DNA from: Pseudomonadota bacterium
GTDB lineage: Bacteria; Pseudomonadota; Gammaproteobacteria; Steroidobacterales; Steroidobacteraceae
Length of the DNA: 18,806 nt
Reading direction: 5' to 3'
NCBI GenBank assembly: GCA_023433465.1
Contig: JAEZCR010000007.1
Coordinates: 1-18,806, forward strand
Notes under the pieces: generated by a model
The model's database searches: none
Seen by the model: only the letters and a program-made list of their open reading frames with translations
Told to the model about the DNA's origin: nothing
Shown: piece after piece, positions 7,392 to 14,913 of the stretch
Position numbering within the stretch: the first letter of the stretch is position 1
How the letters are laid out: each line of letters opens with the position of its first letter
Translations under genes and position numbers: made by a program

Positions 7392-7531
7392 TAATGGGGA
7401 CATTCCCCGTTTCCTAGCAAACGGGGACAGACCTAAGTGATCGCGTCAGTGAATGCCGCGTGACTGGCGCCAACACATCTACCGATGCAGGTCTGTCCCC
7501 GTTTTCTAGGAAACGGGGAATGTCCCCATTA
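7392..7531. repeat. Composite inverted repeat, 43-bp arms, REP/BIME-like
   Basis: Arms at 7392-7434 and 7489-7531 are reverse complements with one mismatch (TAGC versus TAGA context near 7418), separated by 54 bases. Each arm begins TAATGGGGACATTCCCCG and ends ACGGGGACAGACCT, so it has two GGGGACA units. Each arm also folds on itself (GGGGA-CAT-TCCCC, and CCCCGTTT-6-AAACGGGG), making a nested cruciform. It fills nearly the whole gap between the L,D-transpeptidase and the M1 peptidase. The transpeptidase TAA (7529-7531) lies inside the right arm. The shared CGGGGACAG core links it to the palindrome at 654-713. Confidence 0.9.
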
Positions 7532-8755
7532 ATTCGTAGCTGTTTTCGGCGCGGCGGTCGGTGACGCAGCTTCAGCCGCGGACTCGACGGACGCTTCGCG
7601 ATCCGAGACCAACTCCTGGAACGTCGCCTCATCCACCGGCAGATCGGAAACCCCGTCCCATGTCGCGCCGGGCGCGACGACGTTTTGCACGATCATGGCG
7701 TTGGACACGATCGCATCGAGCTGATCCGGCCCACCCGTCACCGACACCGGAATCCCGCGCGGCTCGTTGGTGAGCTTCGCGACCGCTTCCCAGTCGATCT
7801 TCTCCTTGCGCGCCGCGAGTTCCTTCTTGATGTTCTCGGCCAGCGTCTTGTTGAGCAGCTTCGCCTGCGCCTTTTTCCAGTCGCGCGGATCGTCCTCGAG
7901 CACATCGAACGCCTGGATGTGCAGCTCGCCGTCATGCCATCCGAACACGAACGGCTGATTGACGACGCGCACCGGCGTGCCGATCGGCGCGAGCTCGAAC
8001 AGCTGCGCGATGTCTTCCGGATAGAGGCGGATGCAGCCATGGCTCGAACGCAGGCCGACGCCGGCCGGCTTGTTCGTGCCGTGGATCATGTACGTCGGCC
8101 AGCCGAGATAGAACGCGAAGCGGCCGAGCGGATTGTCGGGACCCGCGGGCACGACGGCGTCGAGCTTCTCGCCGCGCTCCTTCAGGTGTTCCCGGATGAT
8201 GGACGCGGTCGGGCGCCACACCGGATCCTTCTGCCGGCGCACGATCTTCGTAGTGCCTTCGGGCGTCTTCCAGCCCACCTTGCCGATGCCGATCGGATAC
8301 GTGTGCACGACCTGCTGCTCGCCCTTCTTCACCTTCGGGTAATAGAAGAGCCGCATCGCGGCCGCGTTGATGACGATGCCCTCGCGTGGCGCGTTCGGCA
8401 GCACGAACTGCGACGGGATCACGATCTCGCGGTTCTCCCCGGGCAGCCACGGATCGACGTCTGGATTGGCCCGCACGATCTCCTCGTAGCCGACGTTGAA
8501 GCGGCGCGCGATGTCGGTGAGCGTGTCTTCCTTCGACGCCTGCGTCTTCTGCACGACGCCGACGATGTCCGTGGTCGCGTCGATCTCGAAACGGTGCGTG
8601 GGCACGGGCTGCGGCAGCGCCGGTACGACGGGTTCCGTCTTTTCGGCGCGCCTGCCGCCCCAACCTGGGCCGTCACCGAACAACGAACAACCGGAAACCA
8701 GGGAGGCGCAAAGGACCATCGCGGCCCAGGGCCGCAATGCGAGGTGGGTCTTCAT
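7529..8755 (-). CDS. L,D-transpeptidase lipoprotein with LysM and YkuD domains
   Basis: 408 residues. LVSGC at 19-23 is a lipobox, so Cys23 should be lipid-modified. A LysM-like peptidoglycan-binding segment spans about 68-118 (KEDTLTDIARRFNVGYEEIV). The YkuD catalytic domain spans about 126-266, with IHGT (His225) and SSHGCIRL (His239, Cys241 nucleophile). It belongs with the ErfK/YbiS/YcfS group, which form 3-3 cross-links in peptidoglycan or attach Braun-type lipoprotein. About 140 further residues follow the catalytic domain, ending in an Ala/Ser/Thr-rich tail. The ATG at 8755 gives the lipoprotein signal; the frame is open to 8839 but that part has no signal character. No Shine-Dalgarno is visible. 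Its stop codon lies in the repeat. Confidence 0.93.
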   Translation of the reverse strand: MKTHLALRPWAAMVLCASLVSGCSLFGDGPGWGGRRAEKTEPVVPALPQPVPTHRFEIDATTDIVGVVQKTQASKEDTLTDIARRFNVGYEEIVRANPDVDPWLPGENREIVIPSQFVLPNAPREGIVINAAAMRLFYYPKVKKGEQQVVHTYPIGIGKVGWKTPEGTTKIVRRQKDPVWRPTASIIREHLKERGEKLDAVVPAGPDNPLGRFAFYLGWPTYMIHGTNKPAGVGLRSSHGCIRLYPEDIAQLFELAPIGTPVRVVNQPFVFGWHDGELHIQAFDVLEDDPRDWKKAQAKLLNKTLAENIKKELAARKEKIDWEAVAKLTNEPRGIPVSVTGGPDQLDAIVSNAMIVQNVVAPGATWDGVSDLPVDEATFQELVSDREASVESAAEAASPTAAPKTATN

Positions 8756-8761
8756 GGCCAA

Positions 8762-8767
8762 AGTATA
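8762..8767 (-). promoter_or_regulatory. Possible -10 element (TATACT) of the L,D-transpeptidase gene
   Basis: TATACT on the minus strand, five of six matches to TATAAT, ends 6 bases before the ATG at 8755. A start of transcription there would give an almost leaderless message, consistent with the missing Shine-Dalgarno. No convincing -35 box was found 16-18 bases upstream. Confidence 0.25.
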
Positions 8768-8804
8768 TGACACGGCATCGTCGTTACTGACTGTCTGGAT
8801 TCTG

Positions 8805-9308
8805 CTACAGCAGCGTGGGCTGGTTCGGGAGTTCGTCACGGTCCCGCGATCGGGCCTCGTGCGACTCGAACGGAAACCGGCTTTCTAACAAGCCGCCCAC
8901 GGCATTCACGCCGGCGAGCGCACCTTCGGCGAAACGGCCGGCGCGGAAATGCTCTTCCATCCGCTTGCAGGCGGCCTCCCATTGCTCTGGGGGAATCACC
9001 GCGGCGGCTCCCCGATCCGCGACGATCTCGACGTCGCGATCCGCCACCAGCACATAGATGAGTACGCCATTGCGCCGCCCGGTGTCCCACACCTGCAAGT
9101 GCGAGAACACCTGCATCGCGCGCTCGCGCGGCGTCGTGCCTGCATAGAGGTCCGAAAGGTCCAGCGACGTCTCGATCGCGAAACGGATCTCCGCGCTGGT
9201 GAGGGTCTCGACGGATTCGATCGTCTTCTCGATCGACGCGAGCACTTCGTCGGGAAAGCGGCGGCGCGTGCCGGCGCGGGTCGCGAACAGGTGCCTGAGC
9301 GCGCGCAT
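8805..9308 (-). CDS. TPM-domain protein, short form
   Basis: 167 residues, mostly one TPM domain (TPM_phosphatase, the YgcG fold): FPDEVLASIEKTIESVE, the strand SAEIRFAIETSL, RNGVLIYVLVADRDVEIVAD and VIPPEQWEAACKRMEEHFRAGRFAEGALAGVNAVG. There is no signal peptide or membrane segment, so it is probably cytoplasmic, unlike its upstream neighbour. The ATG at 9308 is 6 bases after the stop of the long TPM gene, and this TPM pair following lemA is a common proteobacterial arrangement. Biochemical function is unsettled; phosphatase activity has been reported for a plant relative, but that should not be transferred here. Confidence 0.88.
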   Translation of the reverse strand: MRALRHLFATRAGTRRRFPDEVLASIEKTIESVETLTSAEIRFAIETSLDLSDLYAGTTPRERAMQVFSHLQVWDTGRRNGVLIYVLVADRDVEIVADRGAAAVIPPEQWEAACKRMEEHFRAGRFAEGALAGVNAVGGLLESRFPFESHEARSRDRDELPNQPTLL

Positions 9309-9314
9309 GCCTAA

Positions 9315-10202
9315 CTACCAGCGCCCCGAGGCGCCGCCGCCTCCGAAGCCGCCGCCCATGCCGCCACCGAATCCCCCACCCCCGAATCCTCCGCCGCGCC
9401 CGAACCCGCCGCCGCCAAAGCCGCCGGGCCAGCCGCGGTCACGGAACACATGACCGCCGCCGCCGTAACGCGCGCCCGCGCCCATCCCGAACAGCAGCGT
9501 GAAGAGAAAGAGTCCGATGCCCGCGCCGGCCGCGCCGAACAGGCTCGAGGTGATGAGCCAGGTGAGCCCCGCGCCGCCCGCACCCGCCACACCCGCGGCG
9601 GGCAGGCGCCCGATCATGGGCCGAAGGATGCTCGCGAGCATGAAGCCCCCGAACAGCAGCAACGGCCACGGCAGTCCGCCGCCGTGATCGGGTTTCCAGG
9701 TCTTGTCCGGCTCGGGCAGCGGTTCGCCGTCGATGACGCGGATCATCTGGTCGAGGCCCGCGTTGATGCCGCCATAGAAATCGCCCTGCTTGAACAGCGG
9801 CGCGATGGTCTCGTCGATGATCCGGCGTGACGTAAGATCGGTGAGCGCGCCTTCGAGCCCGTACCCGACTTCGATGCGCATCGCTCGATCGTCCTTCGCG
9901 ACGATGAGGATCGAGCCGTCGTCGGGTTTCTCGCGGCCGACTTTCCACGTGTCCGCGAGACGGATGCCGAACTGCGCGATGTCCTCGGGCTGCGTGGTCG
10001 GCAACATGAGCACGGCGATCTGCGCGCCCTTGCGTTGCTGGAACGCCATGAGCTTGTCATTGAGCGCGGCCTGCTGCTGCGCGGTGAGCGTGCCCGTGAG
10101 ATCGACCACCGGGGCTTCGTAAGCCGGAATCGGAATCTGCGCGCGCGCCGGCCCCACGCCGGCCGCGACCAGCATCGCGAGCGTGAGGAGCGCGGCTCTC
10201 AA
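9315..10202 (-). CDS. TPM-domain membrane protein with glycine-rich tail (YgcG-like)
   Basis: 295 residues: signal peptide (cleavage near ARA at 19-21), TPM domain at about 31-155 (VVDLTGTLTAQQQAALN, GSILIVAKDDRAMRIEVGYG, INAGLDQMI), hydrophobic segments at about 178-197 and 205-240, then a tail at 246-292 that is mostly glycine with Phe and ends ASGRW. This layout is standard for YgcG-type proteins, with the TPM domain in the periplasm and the tail beyond the last membrane segment. The start appears to be TTG at 10202; the next in-frame ATG (10175) would remove most of the signal peptide. It lies 10 bases after the lemA stop. Confidence 0.9.
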   Translation of the reverse strand: MRAALLTLAMLVAAGVGPARAQIPIPAYEAPVVDLTGTLTAQQQAALNDKLMAFQQRKGAQIAVLMLPTTQPEDIAQFGIRLADTWKVGREKPDDGSILIVAKDDRAMRIEVGYGLEGALTDLTSRRIIDETIAPLFKQGDFYGGINAGLDQMIRVIDGEPLPEPDKTWKPDHGGGLPWPLLLFGGFMLASILRPMIGRLPAAGVAGAGGAGLTWLITSSLFGAAGAGIGLFLFTLLFGMGAGARYGGGGHVFRDRGWPGGFGGGGFGRGGGFGGGGFGGGMGGGFGGGGASGRW

Positions 10203-10212
10203 GACGGCGTAC

Positions 10213-10884
10213 TTAATTGGCCGGTGGATTCGCCGGCTGCGCCGGCGGCGGGTTCGGCGCTTCGACCGGTGCGTTCGACTGTGACGGCGTCGTCGAATCG
10301 AAGCTCACGGCCGGAGCCGTGGCGATCGCGGCCTCGTTCTCGACCGTGAAGTTGGGCTTCACTTCGAAGCCGAACACGTTGGCCGTGAGATTCGTCGGGA
10401 ACTCACGCACCGTCACGTTGAAAGCGCGCACCGCGTCGATGTAGCGATTGCGCGCGACCGCGATGCGATTCTCGGTGCCCTCGAGCTGCGCCTGCAGGTC
10501 ACGGAAGTTCGCATCCGACTTGAGCTCGGGGTACCGCTCGACGGTGACCAGCAGGCTCTTGAGCGCGTTGGTCAGCTCGCCCTGCGCGGCCTGGAATTTC
10601 GCGAACGCAGCCGGATCGTTGATGAGCTCGGGCGTGGCCTGGATGGAAGTGGCTCGCGCCCGCGCTTCCGTCACGCCGACCAGCACGCGTTCTTCCTGGG
10701 CCGCGAACCCTTTCACCGTCGCGACCAGGTTCGGGACGAGGTCCGCGCGCCGCTGGTATTGGTTGACGACCTCGGACCAGGCGGCCTTCACGGCCTCATC
10801 CTGGTTCTGCAGCCGGTTGTATCCGCAGCCCGAGACGCCTAACGACGCGACGAGCGCGATCACGCTGAGTGCCAGTTTTCTCAT
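10213..10884 (-). CDS. lemA: LemA-family lipoprotein
   Basis: 223 residues. VSGC at 17-20 is a lipobox. The LemA helical region runs from about 22 to 185: YNRLQNQDEAVKAAWSEV, YQRRADLVPNLVATVKGFAA, YPELKSDANFRDLQ, TENRIAVARNRYIDAVRAFN and FPTNLTANVFGF. The last 35 residues are a Pro/Ala/Asn-rich tail. LemA proteins are widespread envelope proteins of unclear function, nearly always beside TPM genes as here. The ATG at 10884 was chosen over 10935 because GGAG lies 6 bases upstream and the lipoprotein signal begins there. Only 34 bases separate it from the M13 peptidase stop and no terminator is seen, so read-through is possible. Confidence 0.95.
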   Translation of the reverse strand: MRKLALSVIALVASLGVSGCGYNRLQNQDEAVKAAWSEVVNQYQRRADLVPNLVATVKGFAAQEERVLVGVTEARARATSIQATPELINDPAAFAKFQAAQGELTNALKSLLVTVERYPELKSDANFRDLQAQLEGTENRIAVARNRYIDAVRAFNVTVREFPTNLTANVFGFEVKPNFTVENEAAIATAPAVSFDSTTPSQSNAPVEAPNPPPAQPANPPAN

Positions 10885-10890
10885 TGGAAT

Positions 10891-10894
10891 CTCC
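10891..10894 (-). promoter_or_regulatory. Shine-Dalgarno of lemA
   Basis: GGAG on the minus strand, 6 bases before the ATG at 10884. It decides this start over the longer open frame from 10935. Confidence 0.6.
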
Positions 10895-10918
10895 GCGCGA
10901 GGATTTTTGCGAGGCTCA

Positions 10919-12979
10919 CTACCAGATTTTGACACGCTCCGTCGGAGGCCGGTACATGCGGTCTCCCGCCTTCACGCCGAATGCCTCGTAAAAAGCGGCG
11001 ATGTTGCTTGCAGGACCATTCGTACGAAACTCGCTCGGGCTGTGCGGATCGGTCACCAGGCGCTTGAGCAGCTCCTCGTCGCGGTACTTGCGCCGCCACA
11101 CCTGCGCCCAGCCGAGGAAGAAGCGCTGATCGCCCGTGAAGCCGTCGATCTCGACCGGCGTCTTTCCTGCCAGCGAGAGCCTGTAGGCCTTGAGCGCGAC
11201 TTCCATGCCGGACAAGTCCCCGATGTTCTCGCCCAGCGTGAGCTTGCCGTCGATGTGCCGATTGTCGAGCACGGTGTACCCGTCGAACTGCCTGGCGAGC
11301 TGGCCGGCGCGTAGTTTGAATTTCTCGCCGTCCTCCGCCGTCCACCAGTCGCGCAGGTTGCCGTCGCCGTCGAACTGCCGGCCCGAGTCGTCGAAGCCAT
11401 GGCTGATTTCGTGGCCGATGACCGAGCCGATCGCGCCATAGTTCACCGCGTCGTCCGCGGCCGGATCGAAGAACGGCGGCCGCAGGATCGCCGCGGGGAA
11501 CGTGATCTCGTTGGTCGTCGGGTTGTAATAGGCGTTGACCGTCTGCGGCGTCATGAGCCACTCGGTCCTGTCGACGGGTCCACCCGCGCGATTCACCTGG
11601 CGCTGGTGCTCGAACTGCTTCGCGCGCATCACGTTGCCGACCAGGTCGTCGGCGCGGATCGCCAGGGCCGAGTAGTCACGCCACTTGTCCGGGTAGCCGA
11701 TCTTCACGGTGATCTTGGAGAGCTTCTTCTTCGCCTCGGCGCGCGTCGCCGCGCTCATCCAGTCGAGATCGTCGATCGACATGTCGAAGGCGATGAGCAG
11801 GTTGCCGACGATGTCGAGCATGCGGCGCTTGGCGTCGGCGCCGAAGTGCGCCTCGACGAACATCTGCCCGATGAGCTCACCGATGTCCTTGTCCATCGAG
11901 TCGACCGCCCGCCGCCAGCGCGGCAGCTGCTCGGAGACGCCGCCCAGCGTACGTTGATGGAAATCGAACCGCAGGTCCGCGTAAGGCGCGGACAGGAACG
12001 GCGCGTACTCGTCGAGCAGCTTGAACTTGAAGTACACACGCCAGTCCGCGACCGGCACTGTCTTCACGAGTTGTCCGACTCCCTGGATGAAGGATGGCTG
12101 ACTCACGTCGAGCCGCTGCGCGGGCGCGCCCAGCCCATCGAAGAACGCGAGCCAGTCGAGGCCGGGCGCGAGCCTCTGGTATTCGGGCAGCGTCATCGGG
12201 TTGTAGTTCTTCACCGGGTCGCGCAGCGCGACCTTGGTCCACTGGTCGTTCGCGATGCGCGTCTCGAGCGCCGCGATGCGCGCCGCGGCCGAACGCGCAT
12301 TGCGCTCGCCCGAAAGCGCCAGGAGCTTCTCGGCGTATTCGGCGAAACGCGCGCGGAAGCGTGCGTATTTGTCGTCGGGGTTCAGGTAGTAGTCCCGGTC
12401 GGGCATCGTGAGGCCCGTCTGGAACAGCGCGCCCAGGTAGACGCTCGAGTTCTTGTTGTCGGGGCCGGAGTACCAGGCGAATGGCGCCGACACGCCGATG
12501 CGCTGCGAATGGCCGATGTAGTGCGCGACGTCGCGCGCGGTCGCGATGCCATCGATGCGCCGCAATTCCTCCTGCAGCGGCGCGAGGCCGAGACTCTCGA
12601 CGCGCGCCGTGTCCATGTAGGCGTTGTAGTAGTCGCCGACCTTCTGCGCGGCGGAGCCCGGCGCGCGGTTCGGCTGCGCCGCCGCGTTGGCGATGAGCTG
12701 GCGCACTTCCTCGCGGGCCTTGTCATCGAGGATCGTGAAGGAGCCGTAGTTCGATCGGTCGGGGGGGATCTCGGTGTTCGCGAGCCACCCGCCGCCGACG
12801 AACCGGTACAGGTCGTCTTGCGGGCGTACGCTGCGATCGAAGCCCGCGAGATCGAGTCCCGACTTCGGCGGCGGCGGCGCGGGCGCGGCGACCGGCGCCT
12901 CGACCTTGGGTTTGGAAGCCTGCGCAGCGCAGGCAGTGAGCACCGCCGCGATGGCGGCGACGGCGAGACGGTTCGACAT
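10919..12979 (-). CDS. M13-family (neprilysin/PepO-like) zinc metallopeptidase lipoprotein
   Basis: 686 residues. VLTAC at 13-17 is a lipobox, followed by an Ala/Pro-rich linker (about 28-38). The M13 N-terminal domain starts near 41 (LDLAGFDRSVRPQDDLYRFV). The catalytic region carries NAYYNPTTNEITFPAAIL (482-499), HEISHGFDDSGRQFD with zinc ligands His523 and His527, and GENIGD (583-588) with the third ligand Glu584 and Asp588. FRTNGPASN (651-659) is the conserved substrate-binding Arg/Asn region. The end reads VKIW, so the usual CxxW ending lacks its cysteine, common in bacterial members. Expected role: endopeptidase on small peptides in the envelope. The ATG at 12979 was chosen for the lipoprotein signal; the open frame upstream to 13351 crosses the terminator and the small gene. 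Confidence 0.95.
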   Translation of the reverse strand: MSNRLAVAAIAAVLTACAAQASKPKVEAPVAAPAPPPPKSGLDLAGFDRSVRPQDDLYRFVGGGWLANTEIPPDRSNYGSFTILDDKAREEVRQLIANAAAQPNRAPGSAAQKVGDYYNAYMDTARVESLGLAPLQEELRRIDGIATARDVAHYIGHSQRIGVSAPFAWYSGPDNKNSSVYLGALFQTGLTMPDRDYYLNPDDKYARFRARFAEYAEKLLALSGERNARSAAARIAALETRIANDQWTKVALRDPVKNYNPMTLPEYQRLAPGLDWLAFFDGLGAPAQRLDVSQPSFIQGVGQLVKTVPVADWRVYFKFKLLDEYAPFLSAPYADLRFDFHQRTLGGVSEQLPRWRRAVDSMDKDIGELIGQMFVEAHFGADAKRRMLDIVGNLLIAFDMSIDDLDWMSAATRAEAKKKLSKITVKIGYPDKWRDYSALAIRADDLVGNVMRAKQFEHQRQVNRAGGPVDRTEWLMTPQTVNAYYNPTTNEITFPAAILRPPFFDPAADDAVNYGAIGSVIGHEISHGFDDSGRQFDGDGNLRDWWTAEDGEKFKLRAGQLARQFDGYTVLDNRHIDGKLTLGENIGDLSGMEVALKAYRLSLAGKTPVEIDGFTGDQRFFLGWAQVWRRKYRDEELLKRLVTDPHSPSEFRTNGPASNIAAFYEAFGVKAGDRMYRPPTERVKIW

Positions 12980-13013
12980 GGATGCCCCGGGAATATGTTC
13001 GTTGGCCAGAGTA

Positions 13014-13046
13014 TAAAAAAAGCCCCAAGCTTTTGGAGCTTGGGGC
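13014..13046 (-). terminator. Intrinsic terminator of the 64-residue gene
   Basis: Read on the minus strand, a 10-bp perfect stem (GCCCCAAGCT with AGCTTGGGGC at 13022-13031 and 13037-13046, 5-base loop) is followed by seven T residues (13021-13015). This is a textbook rho-independent terminator, placed after the small gene ending at 13108 and before the M13 peptidase gene. A TATACT at 13015-13010, directly after the T-run, could be the -10 element of the M13 peptidase promoter. Confidence 0.9.
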
Positions 13047-13107
13047 CTTAGAAGGCGGACTTTCGATGAAGGGATATGAAGTCCGCTAGGGGATAACCGT
13101 CCTCGAA

Positions 13108-13302
13108 TCAGTGCAGTCGCGCGACCTGGAGAATCTTGATGTCCTCGGCGTCGATCTCGAAGTTCGCGGCCAGCAAGCGGCGCAGTTCCTTCGAATCCTT
13201 GCGTTCGCCGAGCGGATGGGTGAGCTCGATGACCCCGCTCCACTCGCTCGAATGAGCGGGTTCGGCGCTCGTGACGAAGTGCGTGTAGTAGCGGGCTGCC
13301 AT
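13108..13302 (-). CDS. Small protein of unknown function (64 residues)
   Basis: The frame encodes a compact, charged, soluble-looking 64-residue protein, MAARYYTHFVTSAEPAHSSE at the start, WSGVIELTHPLGERKDSKEL in the middle and a helix-like LRRLLAANFEIDAEDIKILQ near the end. No family is recognised with certainty, and there is no signal peptide or membrane segment. Support for it being real: GC-rich third codon positions, a clean intrinsic terminator 61 bases downstream on the same strand, and its position in a gap otherwise empty of genes. It is monocistronic and divergent from greB. No strong Shine-Dalgarno precedes the ATG at 13302. Confidence 0.75.
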   Translation of the reverse strand: MAARYYTHFVTSAEPAHSSEWSGVIELTHPLGERKDSKELRRLLAANFEIDAEDIKILQVARLH

Positions 13303-13408
13303 GGGGCACAGAGTAGAGAGACCCCCGCAGGGCGGCTGTGAGCCGCTGCACAGACCCCGGCGGACCGGGAGGGCCCGACTGAGACTTTCATCACATATGA
13401 TTTAAGTC
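13303..13408. other. Divergent intergenic region between the small gene and greB
   Basis: 106 bases. It holds a short hairpin (GCGGCT-GTG-AGCCGC at 13332-13346) and an AT-rich end next to greB. TATGAT at 13396-13401 is a good -10 match only 7 bases from the greB GTG. No clear -35 box at normal spacing was found. Confidence 0.4.
13396..13401 (+). promoter_or_regulatory. Possible -10 element of greB (TATGAT)
   Basis: TATGAT, five of six matches to TATAAT, ends 7 bases before the GTG at 13409. Transcription would begin at or next to the start codon, implying a leaderless message; there is no Shine-Dalgarno in the short stretch before GTG. No recognisable -35 box. Confidence 0.3.
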
Positions 13409-13896
<488 letters not shown>

Positions 13897-13909
<13 letters not shown>

Positions 13910-14913
13910 CCCGCGACCGCGGCGGCCTCGGCGCGCCGCGCATAGAAACCGAGGATCACTTCGGAAAAATCCGCGATCAGCAAGTCGGCGACGAAGCCGG
14001 AATACCAGTTGAAATGCGTGCTGACGCGGTAACGCATGCGCAACGAGAGCCGCGTGCCGCCCTCGACCGGCGTCAGCGAATACGTGCTTTCGCCGAGGTC
14101 GAAGTATTCGCCGCCGATACGCACGTGATCGTCGAGCGCGCCGGGCGGGAACGAGTCCTCCGAGAAGCGGTAGCGCCAGCTCACGCGCTCGTTCTCCAGC
14201 CATTCGACGGCGACCTGGTCGAAGCGCACGCCGCGGCCCATCGTCACGTGGCGCAGGTGCGTGCCATCTTCCACGGCGGCGGCGCCCGCCTCGGGCAGCG
14301 GCACGCCGATGCGGTACATCCACGCGTCGTCGACTTCGTCCGGCCGGATGTCGCGGGTGTCGACGAGTTGGCGCCAGACCTCGGGCGGTGTCGCGGCGAT
14401 GAATACGCTGTGTTCGTACTCGCGCTCGAGCGATTCGGATGGAATGCGATGTTCAACGGCGCCCAACAGCAGCGGCAGCGCCGCGAAGCAGCCGACGACG
14501 GAGGTGCGCGGCCAGTGGGTGATGCGACAGATCGCGCCCATGAGCAGCCCGGCGAGGCCGCCGAGCAACGCGAACATCGGCAGGATGATGATCGCGCAGA
14601 TCCAGCCTTCGATCAGCAGCAGCAGGGAGCCGACCACGTACAGCAGCGTCGAGAGCATCGGCGCGAGGAAGTAGTAAGACCACGTGCGCCGCTCGACGCG
14701 CTCGGCCAGGTAGACGGTGACGAGTCCGACCAGCAGCGGCGAGCCGTACAGGAACGATGCGAGCATCGCGGAGTACGCGCCGCCGCCCTCGCCCACGAAC
14801 ACGAGGCGCAACGCGAGACCGGCCAGCGCGCCCCAACCCACCGCCCACCACCCGTTGAATGGCAGCTTGCGGTCGCGGCTGGACTGCTCCGACATCTCGT
14901 CGTGGACGTTCAT
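13897..14913 (-). CDS. Multi-pass membrane protein with C-terminal SRPBCC-like domain
   Basis: 338 residues. The first half has about five hydrophobic segments (roughly 21-40, 47-70, 80-101, 103-127, 138-152). The second half (about 165-325) reads as an SRPBCC/START-like lipid-binding fold: EYEHSVFIAATPPEVWRQLV opens it, then VEWLENERVSWRYRF, ESTYSLTPVEGGTRLSLRMR, and a final helix (FVADLLIADFSEVILGFYARR). Such domains bind hydrophobic ligands or act as cyclases; the ligand is unknown. The ATG at 14913 overlaps the desaturase TGA by 4 bases (ATGA), so it is translationally coupled to that gene and lipid handling is a reasonable inference. Its 3' end overlaps greB by 13 bases. Confidence 0.8.

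Noticed and set aside
5171..7417. 748-codon open frame on the plus strand
   Set aside because: It is exactly antisense to the rhomboid and M1 peptidase genes, both with catalytic motifs. The translation is rich in Arg, Asp, Glu and His with no domain; long antisense frames are common in GC-rich DNA.
9318..9430. GC-rich tandem-looking stretch considered as a minisatellite
   Set aside because: It encodes the irregular glycine-rich tail that is standard for YgcG-type TPM proteins, so coding constraint explains it.
11399..13051. 550-codon open frame on the plus strand
   Set aside because: Antisense to the M13 peptidase, which has a full zinc site; the frame also runs through the lipoprotein signal and the terminator.
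12980..13351. N-terminal extension of the M13 peptidase
   Set aside because: It would run through the small gene and the intrinsic terminator and would bury the lipoprotein signal internally.
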